Assembly (NCBI RefSeq): GCF_021440195.1
Contig: NZ_JAJTSZ010000001.1
Coordinates: 62,001 to 126,000 of the forward strand
Reading direction: 5' to 3'
DNA length: 64,000 nt
From: Dyadobacter sp. CY356
Lineage (GTDB): Bacteria > Bacteroidota > Bacteroidia > Cytophagales > Spirosomataceae
This document shows, piece by piece, positions 16,434-25,579 of this stretch (the first letter of the stretch is position 1; each line of letters begins with the position of its first letter). Made by a program: the position numbers and the translations under genes. The notes under the pieces were generated by a model. That model saw only the letters and a list, made by a program, of their open reading frames with translations, made no database searches and was not told the origin of the DNA.

Positions 16434-17606
16434 AAAAAGAACCATATAAATTATTCTCAAACTGACGATGATGACGATTGTTCCAACCATGATCATCATA
16501 GTTTTTATTGGCAATTTTCGAGATAGATTTGCTGCGATAGGCGCTGCCACCATTCCACCTAAAATCAATCCTAAAACGACCTGCCAATGTGAAAATCCAA
16601 TCAGTGTTATAAAGGTTACTGAACTCGCCAGTGACACGAAAAACTCTGCCAGATTTACAGATCCGATCGTATATTTTGGGTGACGGCCTCTGGCAATTAA
16701 AGTTGACGTTACAATAGGCCCCCAGCCACCGCCGCCAATGGAATCCAGTGATCCTCCGGCAAAAGCCAGCCATCCGATTTGTCTGATTGGTCGCTTTTCA
16801 ATCCGTTTCTTTAACGCTTTCTGGATGATAAGAATTCCCAGAACCAGGGTATATACTGCCACTAACGGCTTGATGATGTAAATATATTTTTCAAGTGATG
16901 TTAATAGATAAGCACCGGCAATAGCGCCAATCACACCCGGAATCAATATCTTCTTGAATAACTTGCTGTTAACGTTTCCAAATTTTAGGTGCATATAACC
17001 CGACACGCCACTTGTGAAAATCTCCGATGCGTGAACGCTGGCGCTTACAGCCGAAGGCGGAACGCCCAACGTAAGCAGAAAAGTAGCAGACGTTACGCCA
17101 TAAGCCATACCCAATGCGCCGTCAATCATTTGCGCGATGAAACCACCAAGAATGTAATAGAAAAAGCTTTCGTTCAATTCCAGTTCATCCCAAAGAACAG
17201 AAAGTCGGTCGTAGGTGATGTAAGTAAAAATCAAATGTCCGACAATCATCAGAGCGATGGCTGCGAACAGATTCATACCAATTTCCGTCCGGCTTCTTTT
17301 ACGCAAAGTTGCGGCCCAGATCTTGTCTTGGATCCGATCCCAGGAAAATGGTGGTTTTGTATTATTTTTAGTTAAGTCAGAGGATGTGTTTTGCAGATCA
17401 ACCTTCTGCGCTCCGGTATTGAAACGGGAATCTGATTCTTCCGGCAGATTTGGTAAAAAAACTACTTTTCCCTGTTCTCTCGCAATAGTGGCCAAACGGC
17501 GATCCTCCTCAGGATCACCACTTGATATGTATGCGACCTGCAAGGATTCCCAATGATCCGGATCCTTAACTTCTGATGAGGGCAATGATTCTGACGCGTC
17601 CTTCAA
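16431..17606 (-). CDS. TauE/SafE-family transporter with an N-terminal relic domain
   Basis: From about residue 111 the protein has seven to eight membrane segments of the TauE/SafE (TSUP) family, including GGFIAQMIDGALGMAYG and LDSIGGGGWGPIVTS, the paired glycine-rich motifs of this family. It may move sulfite, sulfate or another sulfur anion. The first 60 residues contain a stretch, DPEEDRRLATIAREQGKVVF, that resembles the end of the NAD-binding domain of precorrin-2 dehydrogenase (inference). No ATG exists before residue 111. The frame opens with TTG at 17606, directly after an in-frame stop at 17610-17612; a TTG at residue 22 is another possible start. It is the first gene of the cys operon. 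Confidence 0.78.
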   Translation of the reverse strand: MKDASESLPSSEVKDPDHWESLQVAYISSGDPEEDRRLATIAREQGKVVFLPNLPEESDSRFNTGAQKVDLQNTSSDLTKNNTKPPFSWDRIQDKIWAATLRKRSRTEIGMNLFAAIALMIVGHLIFTYITYDRLSVLWDELELNESFFYYILGGFIAQMIDGALGMAYGVTSATFLLTLGVPPSAVSASVHASEIFTSGVSGYMHLKFGNVNSKLFKKILIPGVIGAIAGAYLLTSLEKYIYIIKPLVAVYTLVLGILIIQKALKKRIEKRPIRQIGWLAFAGGSLDSIGGGGWGPIVTSTLIARGRHPKYTIGSVNLAEFFVSLASSVTFITLIGFSHWQVVLGLILGGMVAAPIAANLSRKLPIKTMMIMVGTIVIIVSLRIIYMVLF

Positions 17607-17651
17607 AGTCTATCTAGTATAGTATTATGATAGAGTAAAGTATTAATAAAA

Positions 17652-17671
17652 TAGCAAACTAATGTTTGCTA
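17652..17671. promoter_or_regulatory. Palindrome just downstream of the cys promoter
   Basis: TAGCAAAC and its complement GTTTGCTA flank four bases (17652-17659 and 17664-17671). The site lies a few bases past the predicted transcription start of the cys operon, a position where a bound repressor would block transcription. Confidence 0.45.
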
Positions 17672-17680
17672 AATGAGGTG

Positions 17681-17711
17681 CAAATTTAGTATCAAAATGT
17701 TAGCTTTCAAA
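17681..17711 (-). promoter_or_regulatory. Bacteroidota-type promoter of the cys operon
   Basis: On the minus strand, TTTG (17711-17708) is followed after 19 bases by TAAATTTG (17688-17681), an exact match to the sigma-A promoter of this phylum. The expected start of transcription is near 17674, which leaves about 70 bases of leader to the TTG start. Confidence 0.65.
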
Positions 17712-18056
17712 GAATAAAAAATGGCGGAGTCGAAGTTTGGGTTTTTTTGAAATGATAATATATCAGGAATCAGTTCTTTTAAGGTCCCAAATATTCAATA
17801 GTCAACGCCATTATTTTTGTAAAAAATGTCTTCCAAAACAGTAAAAAAGTGCGCTCCCACAGGAAACGCACTTTCGTAACTACGGAAGAAAATTATGATA
17901 TACTCTTTTAATCCTTTGCTGGCTAATGGTTTCTTAAATCAGCAGGTAATTAATATTTTAATTCATAACGTGGATTGTTGTGAATAGGAAAAATTAAGGG
18001 TAGGAATAGTTTGAATTAATTCGCCGGGTACTGATCCGCACCCGGCAAATTGTTTG
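17712..18056. other. Gap between SusD and cys promoter, with two hairpins
   Basis: No gene is seen. A GCCGGGT/ACCCGGC stem (18023-18029 with 18040-18046), 10 bases past the SusD stop, is the likely SusD terminator on the minus strand. A second stem, AAAGTGCG/CGCACTTT (17846-17853 with 17867-17874), may be a backup terminator. Confidence 0.6.
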
Positions 18057-19721
18057 TTAAGGATTTTGTTTCAAAACATTGGATCCCATAATATCAATCT
18101 GCGCTTGTGGGATCGGGAAATATTCACTGCTTCCCTTTTTGAATGTAGCACCGTTCAGGTATGTTCTCTTTAACTTTTCTTTTGCCAGATAGGCATTTAA
18201 AATCACATCTGCATTTCCCCAGCGCACCAGGTCAAAATGGCGGTGACCTTCCATGGCCAGTTCAAGACGGCGTTCGAAACGGACTGCTTTTCTTGCATAT
18301 TCCTGGTTCGCAAAAGCGGTATAGGGTTTCACAAGATAATTAGCTGCCGGAGTACCGTCATCCTTTTTGACTAATTCGTTTGCAGCGCGGGTTCTGATCT
18401 GGTTTACGATTGTCAAAGCAGTTGGCAGATCATTTTCTTCAACCGCAATTTCAGCACGCATTAACAAGAGATCAGCATAACGGATTGCACGGTAATTGTT
18501 TGCATTGGCACGAGGTGATTCTGCTCCGGCGTTATCACCGCTGTTGGCAAAAAACTTTTTGAACGTGTAAGGTCCTGCAAAGCTCTGATCGCGGATCCAG
18601 TTTTTACCAGGGTGAATTCCCCAGTTAAGGAAAGGCAAACCACGGCGACCAACGGTCCAGTCTAACCTAGGATCAAGGGTTCCCGTCTCGGGAGTGAAAG
18701 GATCGCTCGAAGCCAGACCTTCATCATTTTTTACATCAACATCATTGAAAGTATCCAAAAGTGGTAATCCTGCTGCATCGGTTTTGAAAGCATTGACAAG
18801 ATTTTGAGAAGGCTGATAAAACCCGCAGCATCCGCCCGGGCCAGAGCCATAAGGGAAATTCAGGTTGTCGCCCCAGCTTCCATTTTCTCCACTTCCGCCG
18901 TCAGCAACTGACATTTGCACTTCAAAAACAGACTCGCTGTTGTTTTCGGTTGCAATTCTGAAATTGTCGTGGTAGTTGGCAACCAAAGAAAAAGGACCAG
19001 CAGAAATAATGTCAACTAGCAAAGGTTTTGCGGCTGTATAGTCACTTTGATACATATGGACTTTCGCCAGCATCGCTTTTGCAGACCATTTGCCTGCTCT
19101 GCCCACTTGCGATTTTGTTACAGAAAGATTATCAACTGCAAACTGGAAATCAGCTTCAATATTAGGCCAGATATCTTTGTCGTTTGGCAGGTTGATATAA
19201 TCCGTTACCGTTTCGTCAACATAAGGAACCATGTTCCACATTTTCTTAGCCTCAAAATGGTACCAGCCACGAAGAAATCTTGCTTCGGCAGTTGCCTGTG
19301 TTTTTTCAGCTTCCGTCATATCGGTAGCTTTTGCAATCAGTCGCAAAGCATCATTTGAACGTGAAACACCATCGTACAACGCAACCCACTTATCGTTGAA
19401 CCCACCAATATCGGCCTGCTGAATGTATTTTTCAATGGTAGTGATCTGGGCAAGATCACCAACGTCACTGCCTTTGTATCCATCGTCTGAGGCAACGGTA
19501 CCGTAAATCCAGTTACTAACGGCAGAGAAATAAGTGCCGCCTGAACCAACTCCGTCCAACAAACTGTAAGCGCCGATCAAAACTGAATTAACACCGGTTT
19601 TGTTTGCCAGCATCGTTTCATTTCCTACGCCAAGCGGTGTTGTTTCCAGAAATTTATCTTTACAGGAATTCATCATTCCAATGCAAACCAATGCTGTCAA
19701 TATTAAAATTTTCTTTTTCAT
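18057..19721 (-). CDS. SusD/RagB-family outer-membrane glycan-binding lipoprotein
   Basis: The 554-residue protein has a lipoprotein signal peptide ending in the lipobox MMNSC, with C20 as the acylated residue, then the helical TPR-like SusD fold. Typical blocks are ARFLRGWYHFEAKKMWNMVP near residue 150 and, at the end, RKAVRFERRLELAMEGHRHFD followed by LVRWG and YFPIPQAQI. SusD proteins cap the SusC porin at the cell surface and deliver glycans. It lies 38 bases downstream of susC. The ligand cannot be read from the sequence; the nearby GH76 gene suggests mannan-derived oligosaccharide. Confidence 0.93.
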   Translation of the reverse strand: MKKKILILTALVCIGMMNSCKDKFLETTPLGVGNETMLANKTGVNSVLIGAYSLLDGVGSGGTYFSAVSNWIYGTVASDDGYKGSDVGDLAQITTIEKYIQQADIGGFNDKWVALYDGVSRSNDALRLIAKATDMTEAEKTQATAEARFLRGWYHFEAKKMWNMVPYVDETVTDYINLPNDKDIWPNIEADFQFAVDNLSVTKSQVGRAGKWSAKAMLAKVHMYQSDYTAAKPLLVDIISAGPFSLVANYHDNFRIATENNSESVFEVQMSVADGGSGENGSWGDNLNFPYGSGPGGCCGFYQPSQNLVNAFKTDAAGLPLLDTFNDVDVKNDEGLASSDPFTPETGTLDPRLDWTVGRRGLPFLNWGIHPGKNWIRDQSFAGPYTFKKFFANSGDNAGAESPRANANNYRAIRYADLLLMRAEIAVEENDLPTALTIVNQIRTRAANELVKKDDGTPAANYLVKPYTAFANQEYARKAVRFERRLELAMEGHRHFDLVRWGNADVILNAYLAKEKLKRTYLNGATFKKGSSEYFPIPQAQIDIMGSNVLKQNP

Positions 19722-19759
19722 ATTTTTTGATTTAAAAAATCCGTGTCGGTTTGTTTTGC

Positions 19760-22700
19760 TTAAAATCCAAAGTTGAGACCAACCTGATACATTTTAGATC
19801 TTGGATAATTTCCCTGATCAACGCCCAAAACCGTAGTGCCCGGGGTCGATCCAACTGAGGTGACTTCCGGATCAATACCACTGTATTTCGTGATCGTAAA
19901 CAGATTTTGTCCCTGCACGTAAATCCTTGCACTGGTCAGGCCAAGTTTAGACAAAGCTTTTGAAGGTAAAGTATAACCGATGGTCAGGTTTTTCATTCTG
20001 AAATAAGTACCATCTTCAATAAAGTAGCTTGATGGCTGCTGGCTTCTGCTGTCGTTTGCATCCAGAATTGGTAATACCGCGTCAGGATTTTCCGGCGTCC
20101 AGGAATCATTTAACATACGAAGACTTCTGTTACCCGCCTGGTTGTTGAAATCTGTCCAGCGTTTTACCATGTTCAGAATCTGGTTTCCTTTTACACCCTG
20201 GAAGAATGCTGAAAGATCAAATCCTTTGTAACCAAGGTTCAGATTGATACCATAAGTAAAATCAGGATGTGGATTTCCAAGGAATTTTCTGTCGGCGTCG
20301 GTGATTACGCCATCTTCGTTTGTGTCGTGGTATTTATATTTACCAACAGCAGCATAACCCGGATAGGTTGGTCCTGCGTCCACTTCTGCCTGATTTTGGT
20401 AGATTCCGTCAATCTGTAAACCATAAAAAGAATACAAAGGCATACCGGCAACCGAACGGCTCCATGTATAACTGCGAATTGTAGGTCCAAGAAGTACTGC
20501 CGAAGCACTGTTATTCAGTTTTACGACATTGTTTTTATATGCTGAAATGTTTGCGCCGATGGAATAAGTTAACTGACCGTCCAGTGCTTTATTATTAAAA
20601 TCAATATTCAGGTCAATTCCTTTGTTATTCATTTCTCCCACATTTACAAAAGGAATTGTAGCAACGCCTTGTGTGGCCGGCAAACTTACCTGATACAACA
20701 TATCAGAAGTGGTACGGTTATACAAATCAAGGTTAAGACCAAACATGCCTTTCAGGAAAGTAGCGTCCAAACCTACGTTTGTCTGCGTTGTCGTTTCCCA
20801 TTTTGCATCCTGATTTCCAAAAGCCTGCGTGTCAAAACCTGCCTGAACAGAACTATTTGATCCGTCGATGGCGTATGAAGACTGGTTCAATGTAGAACGG
20901 TAAGTACTGAAACCATTATAGTTTCCGATTTCCTGATTACCGGTTTGTCCCCAGCCTCCTCTCAATTTCAAATCGTCAATCCAGGTAGCCCCTTTCATAA
21001 AAGCTTCCTCAGACAAACGCCATCCCGCACTGAATGCCGGGAAAGTACCATAACGGTTGTTTTGTCCAAAACGTGAAGAACCGTCACGGCGAACCGTTGC
21101 TTCCAATAAATAACGATCTTTCAATGCATAGTTAACTTTTCCAAAAACTGAGAAAAGTGACCACTGATAACCTGCTCCCGAGTTGTTAATACCCGCAGAG
21201 CCGGCACTTAAATACATGTATTTTGGATCCTCCGAGTAAAATGATGTCCGCGTTGCTGAAAAATCTTTCCCGGTACCTTTAATCGCTTCTGTTCCGGCCA
21301 AAACGTTCAGTTTGTGTATTGTACCAAACGTTTTTGTATAGTTTAATGTATTTGACCAGGTCCAGTTAACGTCCCAGGCATAAGCATTTGTCAGCGAGTT
21401 GTTTGATTCAATTTCCGCTTCTTCCAAATCCAGAAGGACATAAGCTGTTCTGTTTGCATTGGTAAAATCAACACCTATACTCGACTTGGCGATTAGGTCT
21501 TTAAAAATGTCAACTTCCAGATATGCGTTACCGAAAGTTCTGAAAGTGTTTACGCGGTTGTCTTTTGTACGGTATAACTGCGCCACAGGATTCGTAGCAG
21601 GTCCTAAACCAGCAGCACGTGTAGCGGCAAAGTTGCCCATGATATCATAAACAGGAATAATCGACGGGATACGAAAACCGTTACCGATCGGGTTACCATC
21701 CTGGTTGTTGGTTGTACTGGCCGTTCCGTTATTGCTGTAATATCCTTTGTTTTCAGTATAACTTGCTTCAAGATTCTCTCCAAAACGAAATCTCTTTTTG
21801 AACAAAAACTCTGTGTTTGAACGAAGGGAATAGCGATTGAAAGAAGTATTTTTCAGGATACCATCCTGTTTGAAATAATTAAGGGAAAGCGCATAACGCC
21901 CTGTTTCACTTCCACCTGTTGCACCTACATTATATTCCTGAATGGCTGCATCACGAAGAATTTCTTTCTCCCAGTCTGTTCCCTGCTTGTTTGCTTTTAC
22001 AATCTGGTAAAATCCGGTACGGTTGTAATTATAAAGAGATGGATTCGTTGCAGGATTTCCTTCTGACAAACCATACTGTGAACCCGCAAGAATATAATCC
22101 GGAACAACTGCGTTTATTCCATTGCCATATTGCTGATGTGAAGGATTGCCATTGGTAAGGACGCCGGCATTTCTGCGTTGTGTCCAAAGCAAGTCACCAA
22201 ATTGCTGCGGATCGATGATCAATCCCAGATTAACTTTTCCTGTTTGTACACCAAAACGGCTGTTGAAAGAAAACTGAGGCGCACCTGATTTTCCTTTTTT
22301 TGTTGTGATAATGATTACACCATTCGCAGCGCGTGAACCGTAAATCGAAGCAGAAGAAGCATCTTTCAAAACCTGCATCGATTCGATGTTGTTCGGGTTG
22401 ATACTGTTCAGCCCGCCTTTTGTAGGAACACCATCAATTACATACAATGGATCGTTGTTGTTGACCGTACCAAAGCCGCGGATACGAACCGTGGCCTCGC
22501 CACCAGGTGAATTATTTGAAGTAACCGTAACCCCGGCAACACGTCCCTGCAATTGCTGGGCCACATTGGGAGCGGAAACTTTCGTTAATTCTTTGGTATC
22601 AACCGTTGAAACGGCACCAGTAATATCTCTTTTGGACTGAGAAGAATAACCCGTAACAACCACTTCGCTCAATGATTTTACGTCAGATTGCAACGTGATT

Positions 22701-23341
22701 TCTATCATTGATTTATTGGCAATATTGACCTCCTGAGTCAAAAAGCCAATGGAGGAAATAACCAATGTGGTGCTTCCGTCCGGTAATTCCAGCGAAAAAC
22801 TTCCTTCGCCATCCGTCGTCGTTCCAACACTTGAACTGCCCTTCAACACCACCGTCGCACCAGGAACTGTCGCGCCTGTAGCATCAATAACTTTTCCTTT
22901 GATTGGAAACAGAGCCGGTTTTATTGTCTGGATCGATGTTCCTGTACCTTCAATTGAGGGGTTGGAAGTTTTAGGTCCGGGAATTCTTTTTAATAAAATC
23001 TGTTTGCCCGAAACTTCGTAGGTTACCTTCAAGGGCGTCAGAAAATTTTCAAGAATTGCTTCCAGTTTTTCATCTTTTGCATTCAGGTTCACTTTGCGCT
23101 CCGATTGGATCAATTCCGGGCTGTACATGAAATTCACGCCTGACAATTTGCCAAGTTTTTCCAGTGCCACGCCAACTTTCTGTTCTTTCAGATTGATCGT
23201 CAACCGACGGTTCAGAACTTCCTGAGCATTGCTGTCTGTCGCAAAAGACATGCCCGAAAACTGGATTATAATAAACAATTGTATGAGGCTGATTCTCATA
23301 ATTTTAGAAAGGCATTGGGGCCATTGTAAGGTTTTTTTCAT
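19760..23341 (-). CDS. SusC/RagA-family TonB-dependent transporter with STN domain
   Basis: The 1193-residue protein has, in order, a signal peptide, an STN domain (about 47-120, LTINLKEQKVGVALEKLGKL), a carboxypeptidase-like beta domain (about 147-225, IKGKVIDATGATVPGATV), a TonB box/plug (SLSEVVVTGYSSQSKRDITG; later PLYVIDGVP and VLKDASSASIYGSRAANG) and the 22-strand barrel ending in the aromatic strand MYQVGLNFGF. It imports glycans through the outer membrane using TonB energy. The STN domain contacts a FecR anti-sigma in the periplasm, and such a pair is encoded directly upstream, so transcription is likely switched on by the imported ligand. Confidence 0.95.
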   Translation of the reverse strand: MKKTLQWPQCLSKIMRISLIQLFIIIQFSGMSFATDSNAQEVLNRRLTINLKEQKVGVALEKLGKLSGVNFMYSPELIQSERKVNLNAKDEKLEAILENFLTPLKVTYEVSGKQILLKRIPGPKTSNPSIEGTGTSIQTIKPALFPIKGKVIDATGATVPGATVVLKGSSSVGTTTDGEGSFSLELPDGSTTLVISSIGFLTQEVNIANKSMIEITLQSDVKSLSEVVVTGYSSQSKRDITGAVSTVDTKELTKVSAPNVAQQLQGRVAGVTVTSNNSPGGEATVRIRGFGTVNNNDPLYVIDGVPTKGGLNSINPNNIESMQVLKDASSASIYGSRAANGVIIITTKKGKSGAPQFSFNSRFGVQTGKVNLGLIIDPQQFGDLLWTQRRNAGVLTNGNPSHQQYGNGINAVVPDYILAGSQYGLSEGNPATNPSLYNYNRTGFYQIVKANKQGTDWEKEILRDAAIQEYNVGATGGSETGRYALSLNYFKQDGILKNTSFNRYSLRSNTEFLFKKRFRFGENLEASYTENKGYYSNNGTASTTNNQDGNPIGNGFRIPSIIPVYDIMGNFAATRAAGLGPATNPVAQLYRTKDNRVNTFRTFGNAYLEVDIFKDLIAKSSIGVDFTNANRTAYVLLDLEEAEIESNNSLTNAYAWDVNWTWSNTLNYTKTFGTIHKLNVLAGTEAIKGTGKDFSATRTSFYSEDPKYMYLSAGSAGINNSGAGYQWSLFSVFGKVNYALKDRYLLEATVRRDGSSRFGQNNRYGTFPAFSAGWRLSEEAFMKGATWIDDLKLRGGWGQTGNQEIGNYNGFSTYRSTLNQSSYAIDGSNSSVQAGFDTQAFGNQDAKWETTTQTNVGLDATFLKGMFGLNLDLYNRTTSDMLYQVSLPATQGVATIPFVNVGEMNNKGIDLNIDFNNKALDGQLTYSIGANISAYKNNVVKLNNSASAVLLGPTIRSYTWSRSVAGMPLYSFYGLQIDGIYQNQAEVDAGPTYPGYAAVGKYKYHDTNEDGVITDADRKFLGNPHPDFTYGINLNLGYKGFDLSAFFQGVKGNQILNMVKRWTDFNNQAGNRSLRMLNDSWTPENPDAVLPILDANDSRSQQPSSYFIEDGTYFRMKNLTIGYTLPSKALSKLGLTSARIYVQGQNLFTITKYSGIDPEVTSVGSTPGTTVLGVDQGNYPRSKMYQVGLNFGF

Positions 23342-23446
23342 ACTTTTGAATGTTTTGATGGTTGTTAAAAAATCAGCAAAATAATTCCCTTGTCCCTCTT
23401 CGGGGGACTCATCTTAGTGCCAACATAGGTGGGGATTTTTAGTCGG

Positions 23447-23474
23447 GGTGAATGATGTTGACGCATCGTTCACC
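23447..23474. terminator. Hairpin between fecR-like gene and susC
   Basis: GGTGAATGATG (23447-23457) pairs with CATCGTTCACC (23464-23474) with one mismatch. It lies 45 bases past the anti-sigma stop. A T-tract follows on the plus strand, an A-tract precedes it on the minus strand. It probably separates the regulator transcript from susC. Confidence 0.55.
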
Positions 23475-23518
23475 TTTTTTGTTTGTCTTCAAATAGTCTG
23501 GAGTTTAGGATTAAAAAA

Positions 23519-24634
23519 TTATTGACAAGAATTTCCGGTAATGCTGATTTTGTTTTCGTTGACCTGATAATTTGCTTCAAGAATCGCACAAATCCATTTC
23601 AACTTATTATCGAGTGGCTCGTCGCCCAATGTCGCTGTTATGCTGCAATGCGACATTATTTTTTCATTATAATCTATTTCAATTCCGTATGCTCTTTCAA
23701 GCGAAGCAAAAACTTCTGCAACCGGCGTTGCATTGTATGTGAACTTCTGGTTTTCAATCGGGATTTTTAAAAGCGCGGCGCCGCTGATTGTTGATCTTGC
23801 CAACCGGGAAATGTCGCGTTCAAAAGCAGCCTGTTGATTACAAGTCAACAAAAGAGCCGATAAACCTTTGTTAGATTCATATTCTTTTGCCCGTTGATCG
23901 GTTTTTGTAAAGACAGAAACCTTTCCGGTTTTCACAGCCACGAGTACATTTTTATCACTTTCGTCCGCTTTGATGCTGAAACTCGTACCCAGAACTTTGG
24001 TTACCAACTCATTGGCATACACAAAAAATGGTCTTTCGGGATCTTTTACTACTTCAAAAAAAGCTTCTCCTGAAAGTATAACCACACGTCTATCAGCATC
24101 AAATTGTTTGTTATAACTTATCCGGCTATTTTTCCTGAGCACTACGGAACTGCCATCCGGCAGTTGTATGTATTTTACTTTATTATTCAGATTGACAACT
24201 TCAATAATCGTTTCAGCCGGTTTACCAATAGAAAGTTGCTGCTGATTTTCGATAAATAAATTCTGGTTTTGAAATTTGATATAAATACAAATCCCAACTG
24301 CGATCAGAATTAAAACGGACGCGGCGATGGCCCTGCCAAACGCGAACCAGCTATCACTTTTGGTTAAAGTTTTGTTAGCATTTTCTCTGCGCCTGGCAAT
24401 TTCCAGTGCCTGATTTACTTTATAAGCAATATGTTCATCGGTTATCGGGAGGGTTTGATGCTGTATAGACAAAAGGCTAAACCTTGCCTGTTCCAAAGCT
24501 TCATTTTTGACTGCATCATCTGACGACCAGCTTTTCCAGTATGCATCAAGTTCCGAACGCTCTTCCAGTACCCAGGCTATGAAATCCGGGTTTTTAATCA
24601 AATCCTGAAAAAGTACGTCGAGCCTGGCATTCAT
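23519..24634 (-). CDS. FecR-family anti-sigma factor
   Basis: The 371-residue protein has a cytoplasmic N-terminal part, one membrane segment (about 108-127, AIAASVLILIAVGICIYIKF) and a periplasmic FecR domain with TIIEVVNLNNKVKYIQLPDGSSVVLRK (read from about 142) and FEVVKDPERPFFVYANELVTKVLGTSF. The end, FTYNATPVAEVFASLERAYGI, is the C-terminal STN-interacting domain usual in Bacteroidota. It should hold the ECF sigma factor of the next gene and release it on a signal from SusC. Confidence 0.92.
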   Translation of the reverse strand: MNARLDVLFQDLIKNPDFIAWVLEERSELDAYWKSWSSDDAVKNEALEQARFSLLSIQHQTLPITDEHIAYKVNQALEIARRRENANKTLTKSDSWFAFGRAIAASVLILIAVGICIYIKFQNQNLFIENQQQLSIGKPAETIIEVVNLNNKVKYIQLPDGSSVVLRKNSRISYNKQFDADRRVVILSGEAFFEVVKDPERPFFVYANELVTKVLGTSFSIKADESDKNVLVAVKTGKVSVFTKTDQRAKEYESNKGLSALLLTCNQQAAFERDISRLARSTISGAALLKIPIENQKFTYNATPVAEVFASLERAYGIEIDYNEKIMSHCSITATLGDEPLDNKLKWICAILEANYQVNENKISITGNSCQ

Positions 24635-24730
24635 AAAACAACAATATATTTCTGCTGGTATATTGTTATTATCTGATTAATTGGTCCGGATACTCACTTG
24701 CCAAACTAAATTTTTACTTTTCTTTAAAAA

Positions 24731-25336
24731 TTATAATATTATTTCGAAAAATGAATAAAATATAAAAGAAAAGGAGGGGCTGATCGGCCACATGCTGCGC
24801 AGGGTCGATAAGGCGCGTTGGAGAATATTACTAACAGATTGTGGTTTAATAGACAACAAAACTCCGATTTCCTCAGATTTTAATCCTTGAAAAAACCTGA
24901 GATAAATAACTTCCCGCTGTCGTATTGGAAGCTGCGTCATCATTTCCTCCACCTGATTTTTTAGATTAAGCTCATTTTCATGTTGGATTATGACATCTTC
25001 GGAAGAAAATTCCTGCCATGAATCAGCAAATTCTTCTGTCAACTGCTCTTCTCCTGAAATTGGCTTTAATGTTTTGATTATTCTGTGACGATATGATTTT
25101 AGCAAGTAAAATTTGATCGATGGGGTAGCATTGAGATTTTGACGGTGGAGCCAGAGATGGATCAGTAAATCCTGTAAAGCATCTTCGGCAATTTGAACAT
25201 TTGGTGTAAATCTTAAACCGTAGTGAAGTAAAGTTCGGTAGTAACGCGTGGCTAGCTCAGTATAAGCTGCCTCATTCCCGTTCCGGAAATTGTCCCAGAG
25301 TATTGAATCATCGGTATGTTTTATGATCTGAGTCAA
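24731..25336 (-). CDS. ECF RNA polymerase sigma factor (Bacteroidota FecI type)
   Basis: Sigma region 2 is seen at FRNGNEAAYTELATRYYRTL and EDALQDLLIHLWLHRQ, and region 4 at LPIRQREVIYLRFFQGLKSEEIG with the helix-turn-helix KPQSVSNILQRALSTLR. It directs RNA polymerase to the SusC/SusD promoter under control of the FecR gene 96 bases downstream. There is no ATG at the start. I place it at the TTG at 25336 (reading TQIIKHTDDSILW after it); the frame continues to another TTG at 25372. The C-terminus ends with an unusual aromatic tail (SFSFIFYSFFEIIL). Confidence 0.88.
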   Translation of the reverse strand: MTQIIKHTDDSILWDNFRNGNEAAYTELATRYYRTLLHYGLRFTPNVQIAEDALQDLLIHLWLHRQNLNATPSIKFYLLKSYRHRIIKTLKPISGEEQLTEEFADSWQEFSSEDVIIQHENELNLKNQVEEMMTQLPIRQREVIYLRFFQGLKSEEIGVLLSIKPQSVSNILQRALSTLRSMWPISPSFSFIFYSFFEIIL

Positions 25337-25579
25337 TAGTGATTCTGTTGATAGTAGACATCGTAGAATCAAAAATAGGTAATGAAGATATTATATAAAA
25401 TACTATTTTGAATATTATTAGAATATCAAAATTTAATTATGTTATACTTCAAATTCATAACTTATTAGGAGACATTTGTAATAAAATTAGGTGAGGTAAT
25501 ATGAAAATTCAGGACAAAGCAGTAAACAAGTCATTTAAAGATACTTTCTTGTTTCTGTACTCAATTAAAAGTTATTTTC

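Noticed and set aside
16417..16773. 118-codon frame overlapping the transporter gene in another phase
   Set aside because: The transporter frame has the conserved TauE/SafE motifs; the other is a shadow.
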